Below, piece by piece: positions 55,282-64,000 of a DNA stretch of 64,000 bases. Numbering within the stretch: the stretch's first letter is position 1; each line of letters opens with the position of its first letter. A model generated the notes under the pieces. The model worked only from the letters and a program-made list of their open reading frames with translations. It was not told where the DNA came from and did no database searches. Source of the stretch: Paraburkholderia sp. BL21I4N1 (GTDB lineage Bacteria > Pseudomonadota > Gammaproteobacteria > Burkholderiales > Burkholderiaceae); assembly GCF_002973525.1 (NCBI RefSeq), contig NZ_PVEN01000001.1, positions 1,240,001-1,304,000 on the forward strand. The letters run 5' to 3'. The position numbers and the translations under genes are program-made.

Positions 55282-55653
55282 AAATTAGATATTCCGTCTG
55301 CCAGACCACAATTCAAAAAAATAAACATTCGCAATCCCTATTTTCGATTGCGTTGCCTAATCGCGCGTTATTTCCTTTTCATTCCATTTCGGCAAAAAAT
55401 TCGCATTTACGCCGGCCGCTGTTTGCGCGCGGCGACATGCGCATTTTTGGGCTAATGTCGCCCATCTTCGGTGCGCAAGCGTTTGCGTCCACGGCATCGC
55501 GCGAATAGGTGGCCACCCGCTGCCGGAGCGCTGTCCGGCGTGGCTTCGATAAGCGCTTGCATTCTTCTGTTGGTTACCCCGCTCCCATCCCATTCCGGTC
55601 TGCTTTAGGCTCGCATTGCATTACCAGTGTTTAACCTTAAAGGACCGTTCAAA
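55282..55653. other. AT-richer region upstream of rpfF
   Basis: About 370 bp, with a 7-bp stem (CGCAATC...GATTGCG, 55330-55352). This should contain the rpfF promoter. No gene or repeat was supported. Confidence 0.35.
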
Positions 55654-56541
55654 ATGAATCTGCATAGCCACCACGCCTGCCGGCCGTTCATCGAAGCCGG
55701 CAACCTGTCGCAAATCTCCGCTTACTATGAAGAAGGCCGCAACATCATGTGGATGATGTTGCGAGCGCAACCGCGTCCCTGTTTCAACCTCGATCTGGTG
55801 CATGACATTCTGGGGCTCGCGCAGGCGGCGCGAGACTCGGGACTCCAGATCGATTTCTGGGTGACCGGGTCGTTGATTCCGACCATGTACAACGTCGGCG
55901 GCGATCTCGATTTCTTCGCCGAAACGATTCGAGCGGGCAAGCGGCAGGCGCTGATGGCCTACGCGCGCGCGTGTGTGGATTGCGTGCATGCGGCGGCGCG
56001 CGGCTTCGACACGGGCGCGATTTCGATCGCGATGGTGGAGGGCACGGCGCTCGGCGGGGGCTTCGAGGCGGCGCTGGCGCACCACTTCCTGCTGGCGCAG
56101 AACGACGCGCGCATGGGCTTCCCGGAGATCGCGTTCAATCTGTTCCCGGGCATGGGCGGGTATTCGCTGGTGGCGCGCAAGGCCGGCATGCGGCTCGCCG
56201 AGGAACTGATCGGCGTGGGGGAATCGCATACGGCGGAATGGCACTACGGCAAGGGGCTGGTCGATCAGCTGTTCGAACCGGGGGACGCCTATCTGGCCAC
56301 GCGCACGTTCATCGATACGCTCAAGCCGAAGATGAACGGCATCCGCGCGATGCTGCGAGCGCGCCAGCGCGTGCTGCAATTGTCGCGTGCCGAGCTGATG
56401 GAAATTACCGAGGACTGGGTGGACGCCGCCTTCACGATCGAGGAGAAGGACCTCGCCTTCATGGAGCGGCTGGTGACGCTGCAGAACCGCCGCACGTCCA
56501 ACATGCGTCAGGCGGCTTCCAGCGCGGCGAGCTTCGCTTGA
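55654..56541 (+). CDS. rpfF: BDSF synthase (DSF-family quorum signal)
   Basis: A 295-residue crotonase-fold enzyme from the ATG at 55654 (AAAGGACCGTTCAAA upstream). The early CRPFIEAGNLSQISAYYEEGR and the WMMLRAQPRPCFN segments are those of Burkholderia RpfF. The catalytic Glu pair of RpfF enzymes is read at E138 (GGGFEAALAHH) and E158 (GFPEIAFNLFPG), 20 residues apart as in Xanthomonas. It acts as dehydratase and thioesterase on 3-hydroxydodecanoyl-ACP to make cis-2-dodecenoic acid (BDSF). It faces the receptor gene rpfR, the standard Burkholderia layout. Confidence 0.93.
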   Translation: MNLHSHHACRPFIEAGNLSQISAYYEEGRNIMWMMLRAQPRPCFNLDLVHDILGLAQAARDSGLQIDFWVTGSLIPTMYNVGGDLDFFAETIRAGKRQALMAYARACVDCVHAAARGFDTGAISIAMVEGTALGGGFEAALAHHFLLAQNDARMGFPEIAFNLFPGMGGYSLVARKAGMRLAEELIGVGESHTAEWHYGKGLVDQLFEPGDAYLATRTFIDTLKPKMNGIRAMLRARQRVLQLSRAELMEITEDWVDAAFTIEEKDLAFMERLVTLQNRRTSNMRQAASSAASFA

Positions 56542-56613
56542 ATTGCGGCTGATTCACACGCCTCGAACCGCAGCGTTGGCCTGAATGGGACTTTCCACGG
56601 AGCGACCGGAAGC

Positions 56614-58617
56614 TCAGGCAATCAGTCTGAGCTTCTGTCTATCCTGCAACCAGCGTTCGAATTCAGCGGCCGGCATGGCCTGACCGTACAGGAAGCCCTG
56701 CACGTAATCGACGCCGAGGCCTTTCATGAACAGTTCTTCCGATTCGGTTTCGATACCCTCGGCAACGACCTTCAGATCGAGTTCCTGCGCGACCGCCACC
56801 ATGGAGCGCACCAGTGCCTGCGCTTTGGTGTCCGCGTTGATCGAGCGCACGAAGCTGCGGTCGAGCTTGATCACGTCGAGCGGAATGCGGCCCAGTTGCG
56901 ACAGCGACGAGTAACCCGTGCCGAAGTCGTCCAGATGCACCTGCGCGCCGAGCACGCGGAACTGTTTGATGAGTTCCAGCGCGGCCGCTTCGTCTTCGAT
57001 CAGGCAGCTCTCGGTGAGCTCGAGATCGATCAGGCAAGGATCGAGATTGGCGTTCTGCAGCGCCTCGGTGAAATGACGCACCACGGCCGTATCGACCAGT
57101 TGCCGCGCCGACACGTTGATCGCGATGCGCAGGTTGTAGCCAGCCGCTTTCCACCTCGCGGCCTGCTTCGCGGCGGTGTTCATGACCCAGCGGCCGAGCA
57201 CGCCGATCAGGCCGGATTCCTCCGCATAGCGGATGAACTCGGCCGGCATGATCTGCCCGCGCTCCGGCGAATTCCAGCGCACCAGCGCTTCCGCGCCTTG
57301 CACCGTCCCGGTGGCGAGCGACAGTTTGGGCTGGTAATGCAACGTGAGCTGGCCTTCGTCGAGCCCGCGCCGCAGGTTGGTGTCGAGCCACATGTACTCG
57401 GCAACCCGGCGGTTCATGTCCGGCGAGAACACGCGATGGGTGCGCTTGCCTTCGTCTTTGGCGACGTACATGGCCGTGTCGGCCGAACGGATCAGCGATT
57501 CGAGGCTATCGCCGTGTTCCGGATAGCACGCAATGCCGATCGAGCAGCCGGTGTAGACCTCCACGAGGCCCAACGCGAACGGCGTGCGCATGCGGTCGAG
57601 AATGCGTTGCGCGGTGGTTTCGAGTTCGTGCGCGGTGCCCTTGGCCGCCAGCACGATGAACTCGTCGCCGCCTAACCGCGCGAGCACGTCGCCTTCGTTC
57701 AGGCAGGTGCTGATGGCCGACGACACGTCGCGGATCAGACGGTCGCCGAACACGTGGCCGTAGTGGTCGTTGACCTTCTTGAAGTTGTCGAGGTCGAGGA
57801 ACAGCACGCCGACCGTTTCGCCGGGCGAGGCTTCTTCGATCGCGACGCGGATCTTGTCCTGGATCGCGTTGCGGTTGGCGAGGCCGGTGAGCGCGTCGGT
57901 GTTGGCCAGTTCGGTGAGCCGGTCTTGCGCGAGGCGTTGTTCGGTGATGTCGGTGCCCGAGCAGATCAGGAACTGCTCTTCGACGCCGCTGCCGCTCTGG
58001 ACGAATTTATTGCGGAACAGGAAGAGCCGTTCGCCGTGCACCGTCTTGACGCGCCGTTCGACTTCGTACGACACGCCGCGATTGAAGAAGCCGGCAATGT
58101 TCTGGCTGGAGGCGGCGCCGTCTTCGGTGGACATGAACAGCGCCCACACGTTGCGGCCGATGATGTTCTCTTCCTTGACGCCGGTGAGTTCCTCGGCAAG
58201 CCGGTTGAAGCGTTGTATTCGGCCGTGCCGGTCTACGATCACCACGACCGAATTCACTTCGGAGACGACCTGCTCGGCGAACGACAGACCATGCACCAGA
58301 TCGCGCGCCACCGATTCGGTGTCGTCGTAGGCGGACGCGGTGCCGGCCCAGGTGTTGCTGTTGAGTTTCTTGCCGACCAGATGCAAACGCAACGGTTCGC
58401 CGAACAGCCGCACGTCGACGATCAGATGCGAGGTGACGCCAGTCAGGCAACGAATCTGCGAAGCTTGTTGAGGGTTCAGTGGAATCGCGACGTTGGCGGG
58501 GATATCGCCGGTAACGGGCGTGAGTTCTAGCGCGTTGCTGTCGGTCGACAGACGCCAGCATGGGCTGCTAGTGCCGAACTGGGCAAAAAGCACCTGCTCG
58601 TGTTGGTCGTCGTTCAT
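56614..58617 (-). CDS. rpfR: BDSF receptor, PAS-GGDEF-EAL protein
   Basis: A 667-residue protein. Residues 1-110 are the N-terminal region that in RpfR contacts RpfF. A PAS domain (about 115-235) follows and holds the fatty-acid signal in family members. GGDEF (RLGGDEFIVL, at about 340) and EAL (QGAEALVRW, LELTES, HLDDFGTGYSS) are both intact, so c-di-GMP may be made or cut; in RpfR, BDSF binding raises the EAL activity and lowers c-di-GMP. The gene is convergent with rpfF, 72 bp apart. It is also the YciR/PdeR family of enterobacteria. Confidence 0.93.
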   Translation of the reverse strand: MNDDQHEQVLFAQFGTSSPCWRLSTDSNALELTPVTGDIPANVAIPLNPQQASQIRCLTGVTSHLIVDVRLFGEPLRLHLVGKKLNSNTWAGTASAYDDTESVARDLVHGLSFAEQVVSEVNSVVVIVDRHGRIQRFNRLAEELTGVKEENIIGRNVWALFMSTEDGAASSQNIAGFFNRGVSYEVERRVKTVHGERLFLFRNKFVQSGSGVEEQFLICSGTDITEQRLAQDRLTELANTDALTGLANRNAIQDKIRVAIEEASPGETVGVLFLDLDNFKKVNDHYGHVFGDRLIRDVSSAISTCLNEGDVLARLGGDEFIVLAAKGTAHELETTAQRILDRMRTPFALGLVEVYTGCSIGIACYPEHGDSLESLIRSADTAMYVAKDEGKRTHRVFSPDMNRRVAEYMWLDTNLRRGLDEGQLTLHYQPKLSLATGTVQGAEALVRWNSPERGQIMPAEFIRYAEESGLIGVLGRWVMNTAAKQAARWKAAGYNLRIAINVSARQLVDTAVVRHFTEALQNANLDPCLIDLELTESCLIEDEAAALELIKQFRVLGAQVHLDDFGTGYSSLSQLGRIPLDVIKLDRSFVRSINADTKAQALVRSMVAVAQELDLKVVAEGIETESEELFMKGLGVDYVQGFLYGQAMPAAEFERWLQDRQKLRLIA

Positions 58618-58834
58618 GGGATCCCCGGGCGATGTGTGCCGTTGGCCGCCATGAAGGCGGAAGGCGGCAGACAGTCTTCATCATACTTAAGACTCTATCC
58701 ATTGTAGCTAAGCGAATGCGCTTCGGGCTTATAAACATTAACGGGTGGCACAGCCCGATCTTTAGGGCTTGCTTCAAAATCGGCTTTAGTGCTTCTAAAT
58801 GACCGGGCTGTGTAATTCGCCGCGTAATCTGTAT

Positions 58835-61800
58835 TCAACCCGCGTGCAAACCCTGCAATCTTTTTGCCAGCCAGCCGCGTGCCCGCTCGCGTTCGGCCGG
58901 GTTTTCCTCCACGGTGGGCGCGAACCAGAAAGTCCCTGCCACAAGTGTGGCGATCACGCTGCCATCGCGATACAACACGCGATTGCCGGCCACCGCGGGC
59001 ACGCGCTCACCGACAAGCAGGGTGCCCGCCAGATTCAACGGATCGGTGCCGGCGACGCACACAAAAGCACCGTCGTTCGCATGGCGGCGAACCTCCCGCA
59101 ATACGGGAATCGCTTCCGGCAACGCGAACTGTTCGCCCGCGAGTCCGTTGACGAAACGTCCGCCGCGAATCACACCGCGTGCTTCGAGGCGTTGCAATAC
59201 GCGCAGCAGATCGCGCCACGGCGGCAACCAGTCGGCCTCGCGTTCGAGCAGACGCCAGAACACGATGCCATAGCGGCGCAGCAGTGTCATTGCGACATAG
59301 TCGAGCACCTCGGGTGGTAACTGTGCGCGCCGCTCGGGGGCGGGTGCCGGTGCCGGTGCCGGTGTCGGCGCCGGCTCTGCGCTCGCCGCTGGACGGCTGA
59401 CCAGCGCCCAGCGGCCGGCGTCGTCCATTCCTCCGATCAATGCGCTCGACCTCGCCCGCCGGTTGCCGGGAAATGCACTGCGTTTGGCCACGGGCTTCAG
59501 CAACGCTCGCAGACCGGCGAAGCTGTCGGAGTTCACGAGGCCGGCGGCCACCAGTTCGCCTAAAGCGTTCTCCAATTCCATCCGCAAAACGCGGACTTCC
59601 GTGAGCAATTCGTCGAAGAACATCGCGCCGTGTTGAACCAGCGCGTCGTAGACGCTTTGCGCGCGCGCCGATAATGCGGCTTGCTTCGACGGATCGATCA
59701 ACGCGTTCCACATGCGCACCTGGCCGCGCGGCAACAGCACGATCGGTGTGCTGCGAACCGGGCCGGCGCCGCTGTGTGCGCGCGCGCTCAGACGAGTCCA
59801 AACGATCTTGCCGGCCCGGCATAGTTCGTCGAGCGAAGTGTTGGAATAGGCCTTCACGCGCGCCGGCAGAATGTCGTCTTCCCACGCGCCCGCGGCGGCC
59901 TGGAAACCTTCCATCTGATCGAGCACGGCGGCGAGCGCGTCGCGGCCTTCGCTGCGCGTGTCCAGCGTCAGGTGCTGCCACGCGAACAGAAAGCGCATGA
60001 AGTCGTGCCGTTCCACCGGTTCGATTTCGCGGCGTAAGCGTTTCACCGTGTAACGGTGGATGCGTGCGAGCAGATGGCGTTCGCACCATTCTTCCGTGTC
60101 GGTGTGGGGCGTGAAGCGGCCGCGCATCACGTAGCCTTCCGCTTCGAGGCGCGTCAGGGTCCGTTCGACCGATGCCGCCGGCAAGTCCAGCGCCTGGGCG
60201 ATCGCCTCGACGGGCAGCGGACCGAAGCCGGTCAAGCGCGCGCGTAAGACGTCGAGCAGGGCGTCGTCGGCGGTCCAGGTTTCGGCGTAGCCTTTGGGCG
60301 CGGCGAGCGGCGGCGCGTAGTGCGCGGCCGGCACGTCAGGGTAGAGCGCCTCGAAGCAGGTGAGGCGTTCGACGGGCAGCCAGAGCGCGACGTTTTCGCT
60401 GACTTGCAGGCGCGTCGCGCGGCCCGCCCCGGCCAGCGCGGCGAGCCACGTGGGCCAGTCTTCGTGCGCCCGAGCCTCGGCCTCGGTGATGCAGGCGAGG
60501 CCCGTCAGCGCTTCGTGCATCTCGTCGGCGTTGCGCGCTTGCGGCCAGGTTTCGTCGCGCACGCTGGCAATCGCGTCGGCGTCGAGCGCGCCGAGGTCGT
60601 CGGCGCTGGCGGGATCGGTCCAGCGGCGATTCATGACCGCCTGCGTGCGACGTTCCTCGATCGGCGCGTCGTCCAGATAGGCGTAGGGTTTCGCGGTCAG
60701 GATTTCGGCGGCCAACGGCGACGGCGCCGGCAAATCGCGCGCCACCAGTTGCACGTCGCCCTGTTCGATCCGGCGCAGCAGCGCCAGCCAGGTGTCGCTG
60801 TCCATGGCGTCGTGCAGACAGTCGTCGACGGTCTGGTCGACTAGCGGATGGCGCGGCAGTTCGCGTTCGCCGACGATGTTCTCCAGACACGCCGCCTGCT
60901 CCGGAAACACGCTCGTGAGCAGGTCTTCGCTGCGCATGCGCTGCAGTTGCGGCGCGGTTTTGCGGCCGCCGGTGTAACGCGGCAAACCGAGCGCGGTGGT
61001 CGCGTTCCAGCGCCAGCGCACGCCGAACAGCGGCGCGTCGAGCAGCGCCTGGATCAGCAGATGTTCGGCGCTGTTCGAATGCAGATAGCGCCACACTTCG
61101 TCGAGCACGAACGAATGGCTGCCGGTCAGCGACAGGACGATCGCGTCCTCGGTGGCGGCGGCCTGCAGTTCGAAATTGAAGGTTCGACAAAAACGCTTGC
61201 GCAGCGCGAGACCCCACGCGCGGTTCACGCGGCTGCCGAACGGCGCGTGAATCACGAGTTGCGTGCCGCCGGATTCGTCGAAGAAACGCTCCATGACCAG
61301 CGTGTTGTGCGTCGGCAGCACGCCGAGCGCGGCGCGAGCGCGGGCGAGATAGTCGACGATCTGGCGTGCGGCGGCTTCGTCGAGACGGAGCGTGTCGACG
61401 AGCCAGTTGATTGCGGGGTCGAGGCGCGGGGCTTCGGCGTTGGCGTTTGCTTCGGTTTCGGTTTGTGTTTCGTTTGGTGTTTCGGTTTGCACTTCGAGCA
61501 AACGCCCGATCTGTTCTCTTAATCGTGCCACGCCGAACGACAGTTCGTCGCTGCGTCCCGGCGCCTCGCCGAGCCAGAACGGAATATTCGGCGGCTGGCC
61601 TTGCGCGTCCTCGACCCGCACGCGGCCGCTCTCGATCCGCAGAATCCGGTATGACGCGTTGCCGAGCTGAAACACGTCGCCGGCCAGACTTTCGACCGCG
61701 AAGTCTTCGTTGACGGTGCCGATGTTGATTGCCTGCGGTTCGAGCATGACGGCGTAGTCGGCGTTCTCGGGAATCGTGCCGCCCGAGGTCACGGCCACCA

Positions 61801-63379
61801 GCTTGCCGCCGCGCCGCCCGCGCAGCGTGCCGCTCACCACGTCGCGGTGGATATACGCGCCGCGCGGGCCGTTGCGGCTGGTGTAGCCTTCGGCGAGCAT
61901 GCGCAGCACGGCGTCGTATTGCTCCCGTTCGAGGTCCGCGTAGGGCGCGGCGCGCCGCATCATGTCGAACAGCGCGTCTTCGTCCCATTCGGCGCTGGAG
62001 ACTTCGGCGACGATCTGCTGCGCGAGCACGTCGAGCGGCGCGCGTGGAATTCGCAGCGCGTCGAGTTCGCCGCGCTGCACGCAATCGAGCAGCGCCGCGC
62101 ATTCGATCAGATCGTCGCGCGAAGCCGGAAACAGCCGGCCCTTGGGCATGCCGCCGACCTGGTGGCCCGAACGTCCGACGCGTTGCAGGAACGGCGCGAT
62201 CGCACGCGGCGAACCCATCTGGCAGACCAGTTCGACATCACCGATATCGATACCGAGTTCCAGCGATGCCGTCGCGATCAGCACACGCAATTCGCCGCGT
62301 TTGAGACGTTGTTCAGCGTCGAAACGATGTTCTTTCGCGAGGCTGCCGTGATGCGCGGCCACTGCGCCCTTGCCCAGGCGCTCGGTCAGATGACGCGCGG
62401 CGCGTTCCGCCATGCGGCGCGTGTTGACGAAGACCAGCGTGGTGCGATGCATTGCCACCAGTTCGGCGAGACGGTCATAGACGCGCTCCCATGCCTCGTT
62501 CGACATGACGGCTTCGAGCGGCACCGGCGGGATTTCGAGCGCGAGATCGCGGGCGCGGATGTGGCCGACGTCGACGATTGCGCAGTCGGCGGCCTCGCTG
62601 CTCGCGAGGCTCGCGCCGCCCACCAGAAAGCGTGCGACCGCGCTAACGGGTTTTTGTGTGGCCGACAGGCCGATACGTGGCAAGCGACGCTGGCATAGCG
62701 CGTCGAGCCGTTCGAGACTGAGCGCGAGATGGCTGCCGCGTTTGCTGCCCGCGAGCGCGTGGATTTCATCGACGATCACGGTGCGCACGGTGGCGAGCAT
62801 GCGGCGGCCGGAGTCCGAGCCGAGCAGGACGTAGAGCGATTCGGGGGTGGTCACCAGAATGTGCGGCGCACGCTTTTTTAGCGCGTTGCGCTCTTGCTGG
62901 GTGGTGTCGCCGGTGCGCACTGCGGTGCGGATATCGAGTGGCGGCAGGCCAAGCGCGGTGAGTTCCTCGGCGATGCCTTGCAAGGGGGCTTGCAGGTTGA
63001 TGCGGATGTCGTTGGAGAGGGCTTTTAGTGGCGAGATGTAGACCACCAGCGTTTCGTCGGGCAGGGCGCCGCCGTTGGCGAGGCCTTGCTGGACCAGATC
63101 GTCGAGCGCCGAGAGGAAGGCCGTGAGAGTTTTGCCGGAGCCGGTCGGGGCGGCGACCAGTGTGGAGCGGCCGCCGCGGATGTGCGGCCAGGCGGCGGCT
63201 TGAGCGTCGGTGGGCGCGGGGAAGGTTTTTTTGAACCAGTTGGCGACGGCGGGGTGGAAGGGGGTGAGTGCGGTGGACGTGGTTGATTTGGCCGAGGCTT
63301 TGCCCGCCGGTTGACGCGACGCTTTGGATAGGCGGGCCGCGTTTAGTGCGGCGGCGGGCTTTGTCTTTGCCGAAGTCAT
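58835..63379 (-). CDS. lhr: Large ATP-dependent helicase Lhr
   Basis: A 1514-residue superfamily 2 helicase, the expected length of full Lhr. The start MTSAKTKPAAALNAAR is taken over one 30 bp upstream. Walker A is APTGSGKTLTAFLSALD, the Walker B box VIVDEIHALAGSKRGSHL, then GLSATQKPVSAVARFL and QRVGRSGHQVGG (motif VI). The long C-terminal half is the Lhr-specific extension. Lhr unwinds RNA:DNA and acts in mutagen repair in other bacteria. It stands alone here. A Pro/Ala linker ([16 protein letters not shown]) lies near residue 1340. Confidence 0.93.
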   Translation of the reverse strand: MTSAKTKPAAALNAARLSKASRQPAGKASAKSTTSTALTPFHPAVANWFKKTFPAPTDAQAAAWPHIRGGRSTLVAAPTGSGKTLTAFLSALDDLVQQGLANGGALPDETLVVYISPLKALSNDIRINLQAPLQGIAEELTALGLPPLDIRTAVRTGDTTQQERNALKKRAPHILVTTPESLYVLLGSDSGRRMLATVRTVIVDEIHALAGSKRGSHLALSLERLDALCQRRLPRIGLSATQKPVSAVARFLVGGASLASSEAADCAIVDVGHIRARDLALEIPPVPLEAVMSNEAWERVYDRLAELVAMHRTTLVFVNTRRMAERAARHLTERLGKGAVAAHHGSLAKEHRFDAEQRLKRGELRVLIATASLELGIDIGDVELVCQMGSPRAIAPFLQRVGRSGHQVGGMPKGRLFPASRDDLIECAALLDCVQRGELDALRIPRAPLDVLAQQIVAEVSSAEWDEDALFDMMRRAAPYADLEREQYDAVLRMLAEGYTSRNGPRGAYIHRDVVSGTLRGRRGGKLVAVTSGGTIPENADYAVMLEPQAINIGTVNEDFAVESLAGDVFQLGNASYRILRIESGRVRVEDAQGQPPNIPFWLGEAPGRSDELSFGVARLREQIGRLLEVQTETPNETQTETEANANAEAPRLDPAINWLVDTLRLDEAAARQIVDYLARARAALGVLPTHNTLVMERFFDESGGTQLVIHAPFGSRVNRAWGLALRKRFCRTFNFELQAAATEDAIVLSLTGSHSFVLDEVWRYLHSNSAEHLLIQALLDAPLFGVRWRWNATTALGLPRYTGGRKTAPQLQRMRSEDLLTSVFPEQAACLENIVGERELPRHPLVDQTVDDCLHDAMDSDTWLALLRRIEQGDVQLVARDLPAPSPLAAEILTAKPYAYLDDAPIEERRTQAVMNRRWTDPASADDLGALDADAIASVRDETWPQARNADEMHEALTGLACITEAEARAHEDWPTWLAALAGAGRATRLQVSENVALWLPVERLTCFEALYPDVPAAHYAPPLAAPKGYAETWTADDALLDVLRARLTGFGPLPVEAIAQALDLPAASVERTLTRLEAEGYVMRGRFTPHTDTEEWCERHLLARIHRYTVKRLRREIEPVERHDFMRFLFAWQHLTLDTRSEGRDALAAVLDQMEGFQAAAGAWEDDILPARVKAYSNTSLDELCRAGKIVWTRLSARAHSGAGPVRSTPIVLLPRGQVRMWNALIDPSKQAALSARAQSVYDALVQHGAMFFDELLTEVRVLRMELENALGELVAAGLVNSDSFAGLRALLKPVAKRSAFPGNRRARSSALIGGMDDAGRWALVSRPAASAEPAPTPAPAPAPAPERRAQLPPEVLDYVAMTLLRRYGIVFWRLLEREADWLPPWRDLLRVLQRLEARGVIRGGRFVNGLAGEQFALPEAIPVLREVRRHANDGAFVCVAGTDPLNLAGTLLVGERVPAVAGNRVLYRDGSVIATLVAGTFWFAPTVEENPAERERARGWLAKRLQGLHAG

Positions 63380-63778
63380 AGGTGCGTAGATGGGGGCGGG
63401 GCGTGCCATATCCAGAGGCGCGGTTTCGGGTCAGTCTGGCAGGTTTACGTGGGGTTTGCTGGGGGGATTTGAAAGAGTTGAATCCAGGTTTTGTCGGTCA
63501 TGCCGGGATACCTCTGTTTCTGGATTTGTCGTTTTCGTCTGTTGGAACGAGGTCAGCCTCAAAAGCAAAAAAACCGCTGGTTAGGCGGTCTCTTCGTGAC
63601 TGCAATTGGTCTCGGCAAATCCGCGCCACTCACTTCTCTCTCACTCACCGCAGGGGCACGAAGCGCGCGCCGGAGAATGGTTCTCATGTACCCGGACGTC
63701 GAAGTTAGCGCGATTATGAACGTGTCGAAAACGGATAATCAATTGCACCGAGTGCGCCTCCATCGCGGGCATTTCTGT
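63380..63778. other. Intergenic region with weak minus-strand terminator
   Basis: About 400 bp. At 63567-63590 a 5-bp stem (ACCGC / GCGGT) is followed on the minus strand by a T7 run, a weak intrinsic terminator for the gene at 63779. No other feature is supported. Confidence 0.4.
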
Positions 63779-64000
63779 CTACGGCTTCGCCAGCTCCGCC
63801 AGACAGGCATCCTTCACGTTTTGCAACGCCGGGTCATGCACGTCGCGCAACGCGGCTTTGGCGCGCCTGATGTACGCCGGAATGTCTTTAACCGTATCTT
63901 CGATGAACGGAGCAGAGCAGACGCGACCAACGCCAAGCACAGGTCCGTTATTCGGATCAATGGCCTTGAGTACGGCTTTGGGGTTCTTTGTGAGGGCGTA
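63779..64000 (-). CDS. C-terminal part of an unknown protein
   Basis: The gene enters from the right edge; the last 73 residues are visible. They read as a small helical/periplasmic-type domain (VLGVGRVCSAPFIEDTVK, YIRRAKAALRDVHDPALQ, ACLAELAKP at the end). Two Cys are present and could form a disulfide. No family is recognised. A weak terminator follows at 63567. Confidence 0.5.
   Translation of the reverse strand, partial: YALTKNPKAVLKAIDPNNGPVLGVGRVCSAPFIEDTVKDIPAYIRRAKAALRDVHDPALQNVKDACLAELAKP

Noticed and set aside
60336..62102. 588-codon frame within lhr
   Set aside because: Alternate frame of the same strand inside an intact helicase gene; Arg/Ala-rich shadow composition.
63410..63708. 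Plus-strand frame upstream of the last gene
   Set aside because: No ribosome site or domain, and it crosses the minus-strand terminator.
1..64000. tRNA, rRNA, CRISPR array, prophage or insertion sequence
   Set aside because: None seen; the superinfection-immunity-like gene is not accompanied by phage genes, and the glsA insert has no transposase or integrase.

Overview
The window looks like a chromosomal segment of a Paraburkholderia/Burkholderia-type betaproteobacterium. The support is high GC with strong G/C at third codon positions, two DUF4148 secreted proteins, a stand-alone infA copy, a three-PAS LuxR regulator, a convergent rpfF/rpfR pair and DHA2 exporters. No rRNA, tRNA, CRISPR array or insertion sequence was recognised. 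About 56 protein genes are supported, mostly single genes or short operons.

Layout. 1-9.4 kb: partial lipoprotein gene, a CynX/NimT-type MFS gene divergent from a GntR regulator with twin operators, infA, small conserved genes, a YheO/DauR-like regulator, a 2Fe-2S ferredoxin and an AcoR-like sigma-54 activator. 9.5-14.3 kb: NCS2 purine permease, a DUF4148 protein and an nfeD-slipin operon. 14.3-23.2 kb: an AraC regulator divergent from a six-gene valine/isobutyrate catabolic operon (acyl-CoA dehydrogenase, acyl-CoA synthetase, mmsA, mmsB, enoyl-CoA hydratase, 3-hydroxyisobutyryl-CoA hydrolase). 23.5-27 kb: PAS-LuxR regulator, two CsbD proteins, AI-2E-family protein. 27-30.5 kb: a minus-strand set with a YqjI-like PadR regulator carrying a very long His-rich N-terminus, a siderophore-interacting (YqjH-like) reductase and an MFS gene. 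30.8-33.3 kb: a 1.6-kb segment with an NHL-type lipoprotein gene inserted at the 3' end of glsA, leaving duplicated glsA 3' ends; glsA also has a 5' frameshift.

33.4-41.3 kb: AraC regulator, DHA2 exporter, serine hydrolase, a solitary MreB paralog, alpha/beta hydrolase, a small gene preceded by a strong terminator, and gltA. 41.5-48 kb: glycogen-debranching-type glucosidase, then an RpiR regulator with matching operators in front of itself and of a C45 acyltransferase-like gene, followed by a class III aminotransferase and a CMD-family gene. 48-55.2 kb: DUF4148 protein, OsmC, PEP mutase-family enzyme, a TetR/MFS efflux pair with matching operators, YodC-like and superinfection-immunity-like proteins and an M20 peptidase. 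55.6-58.6 kb: rpfF (BDSF synthase) facing rpfR (PAS-GGDEF-EAL receptor). 58.8-63.4 kb: the large helicase lhr. A partial minus-strand gene closes the window.

The best candidates for unusual biology are the lipoprotein insertion in glsA, the His-rich metal-sensor-like PadR with its reductase partner, the RpiR-C45-aminotransferase-CMD locus with an unassigned substrate, and the terminator/possible small RNA in front of the gene at 39134-39535.
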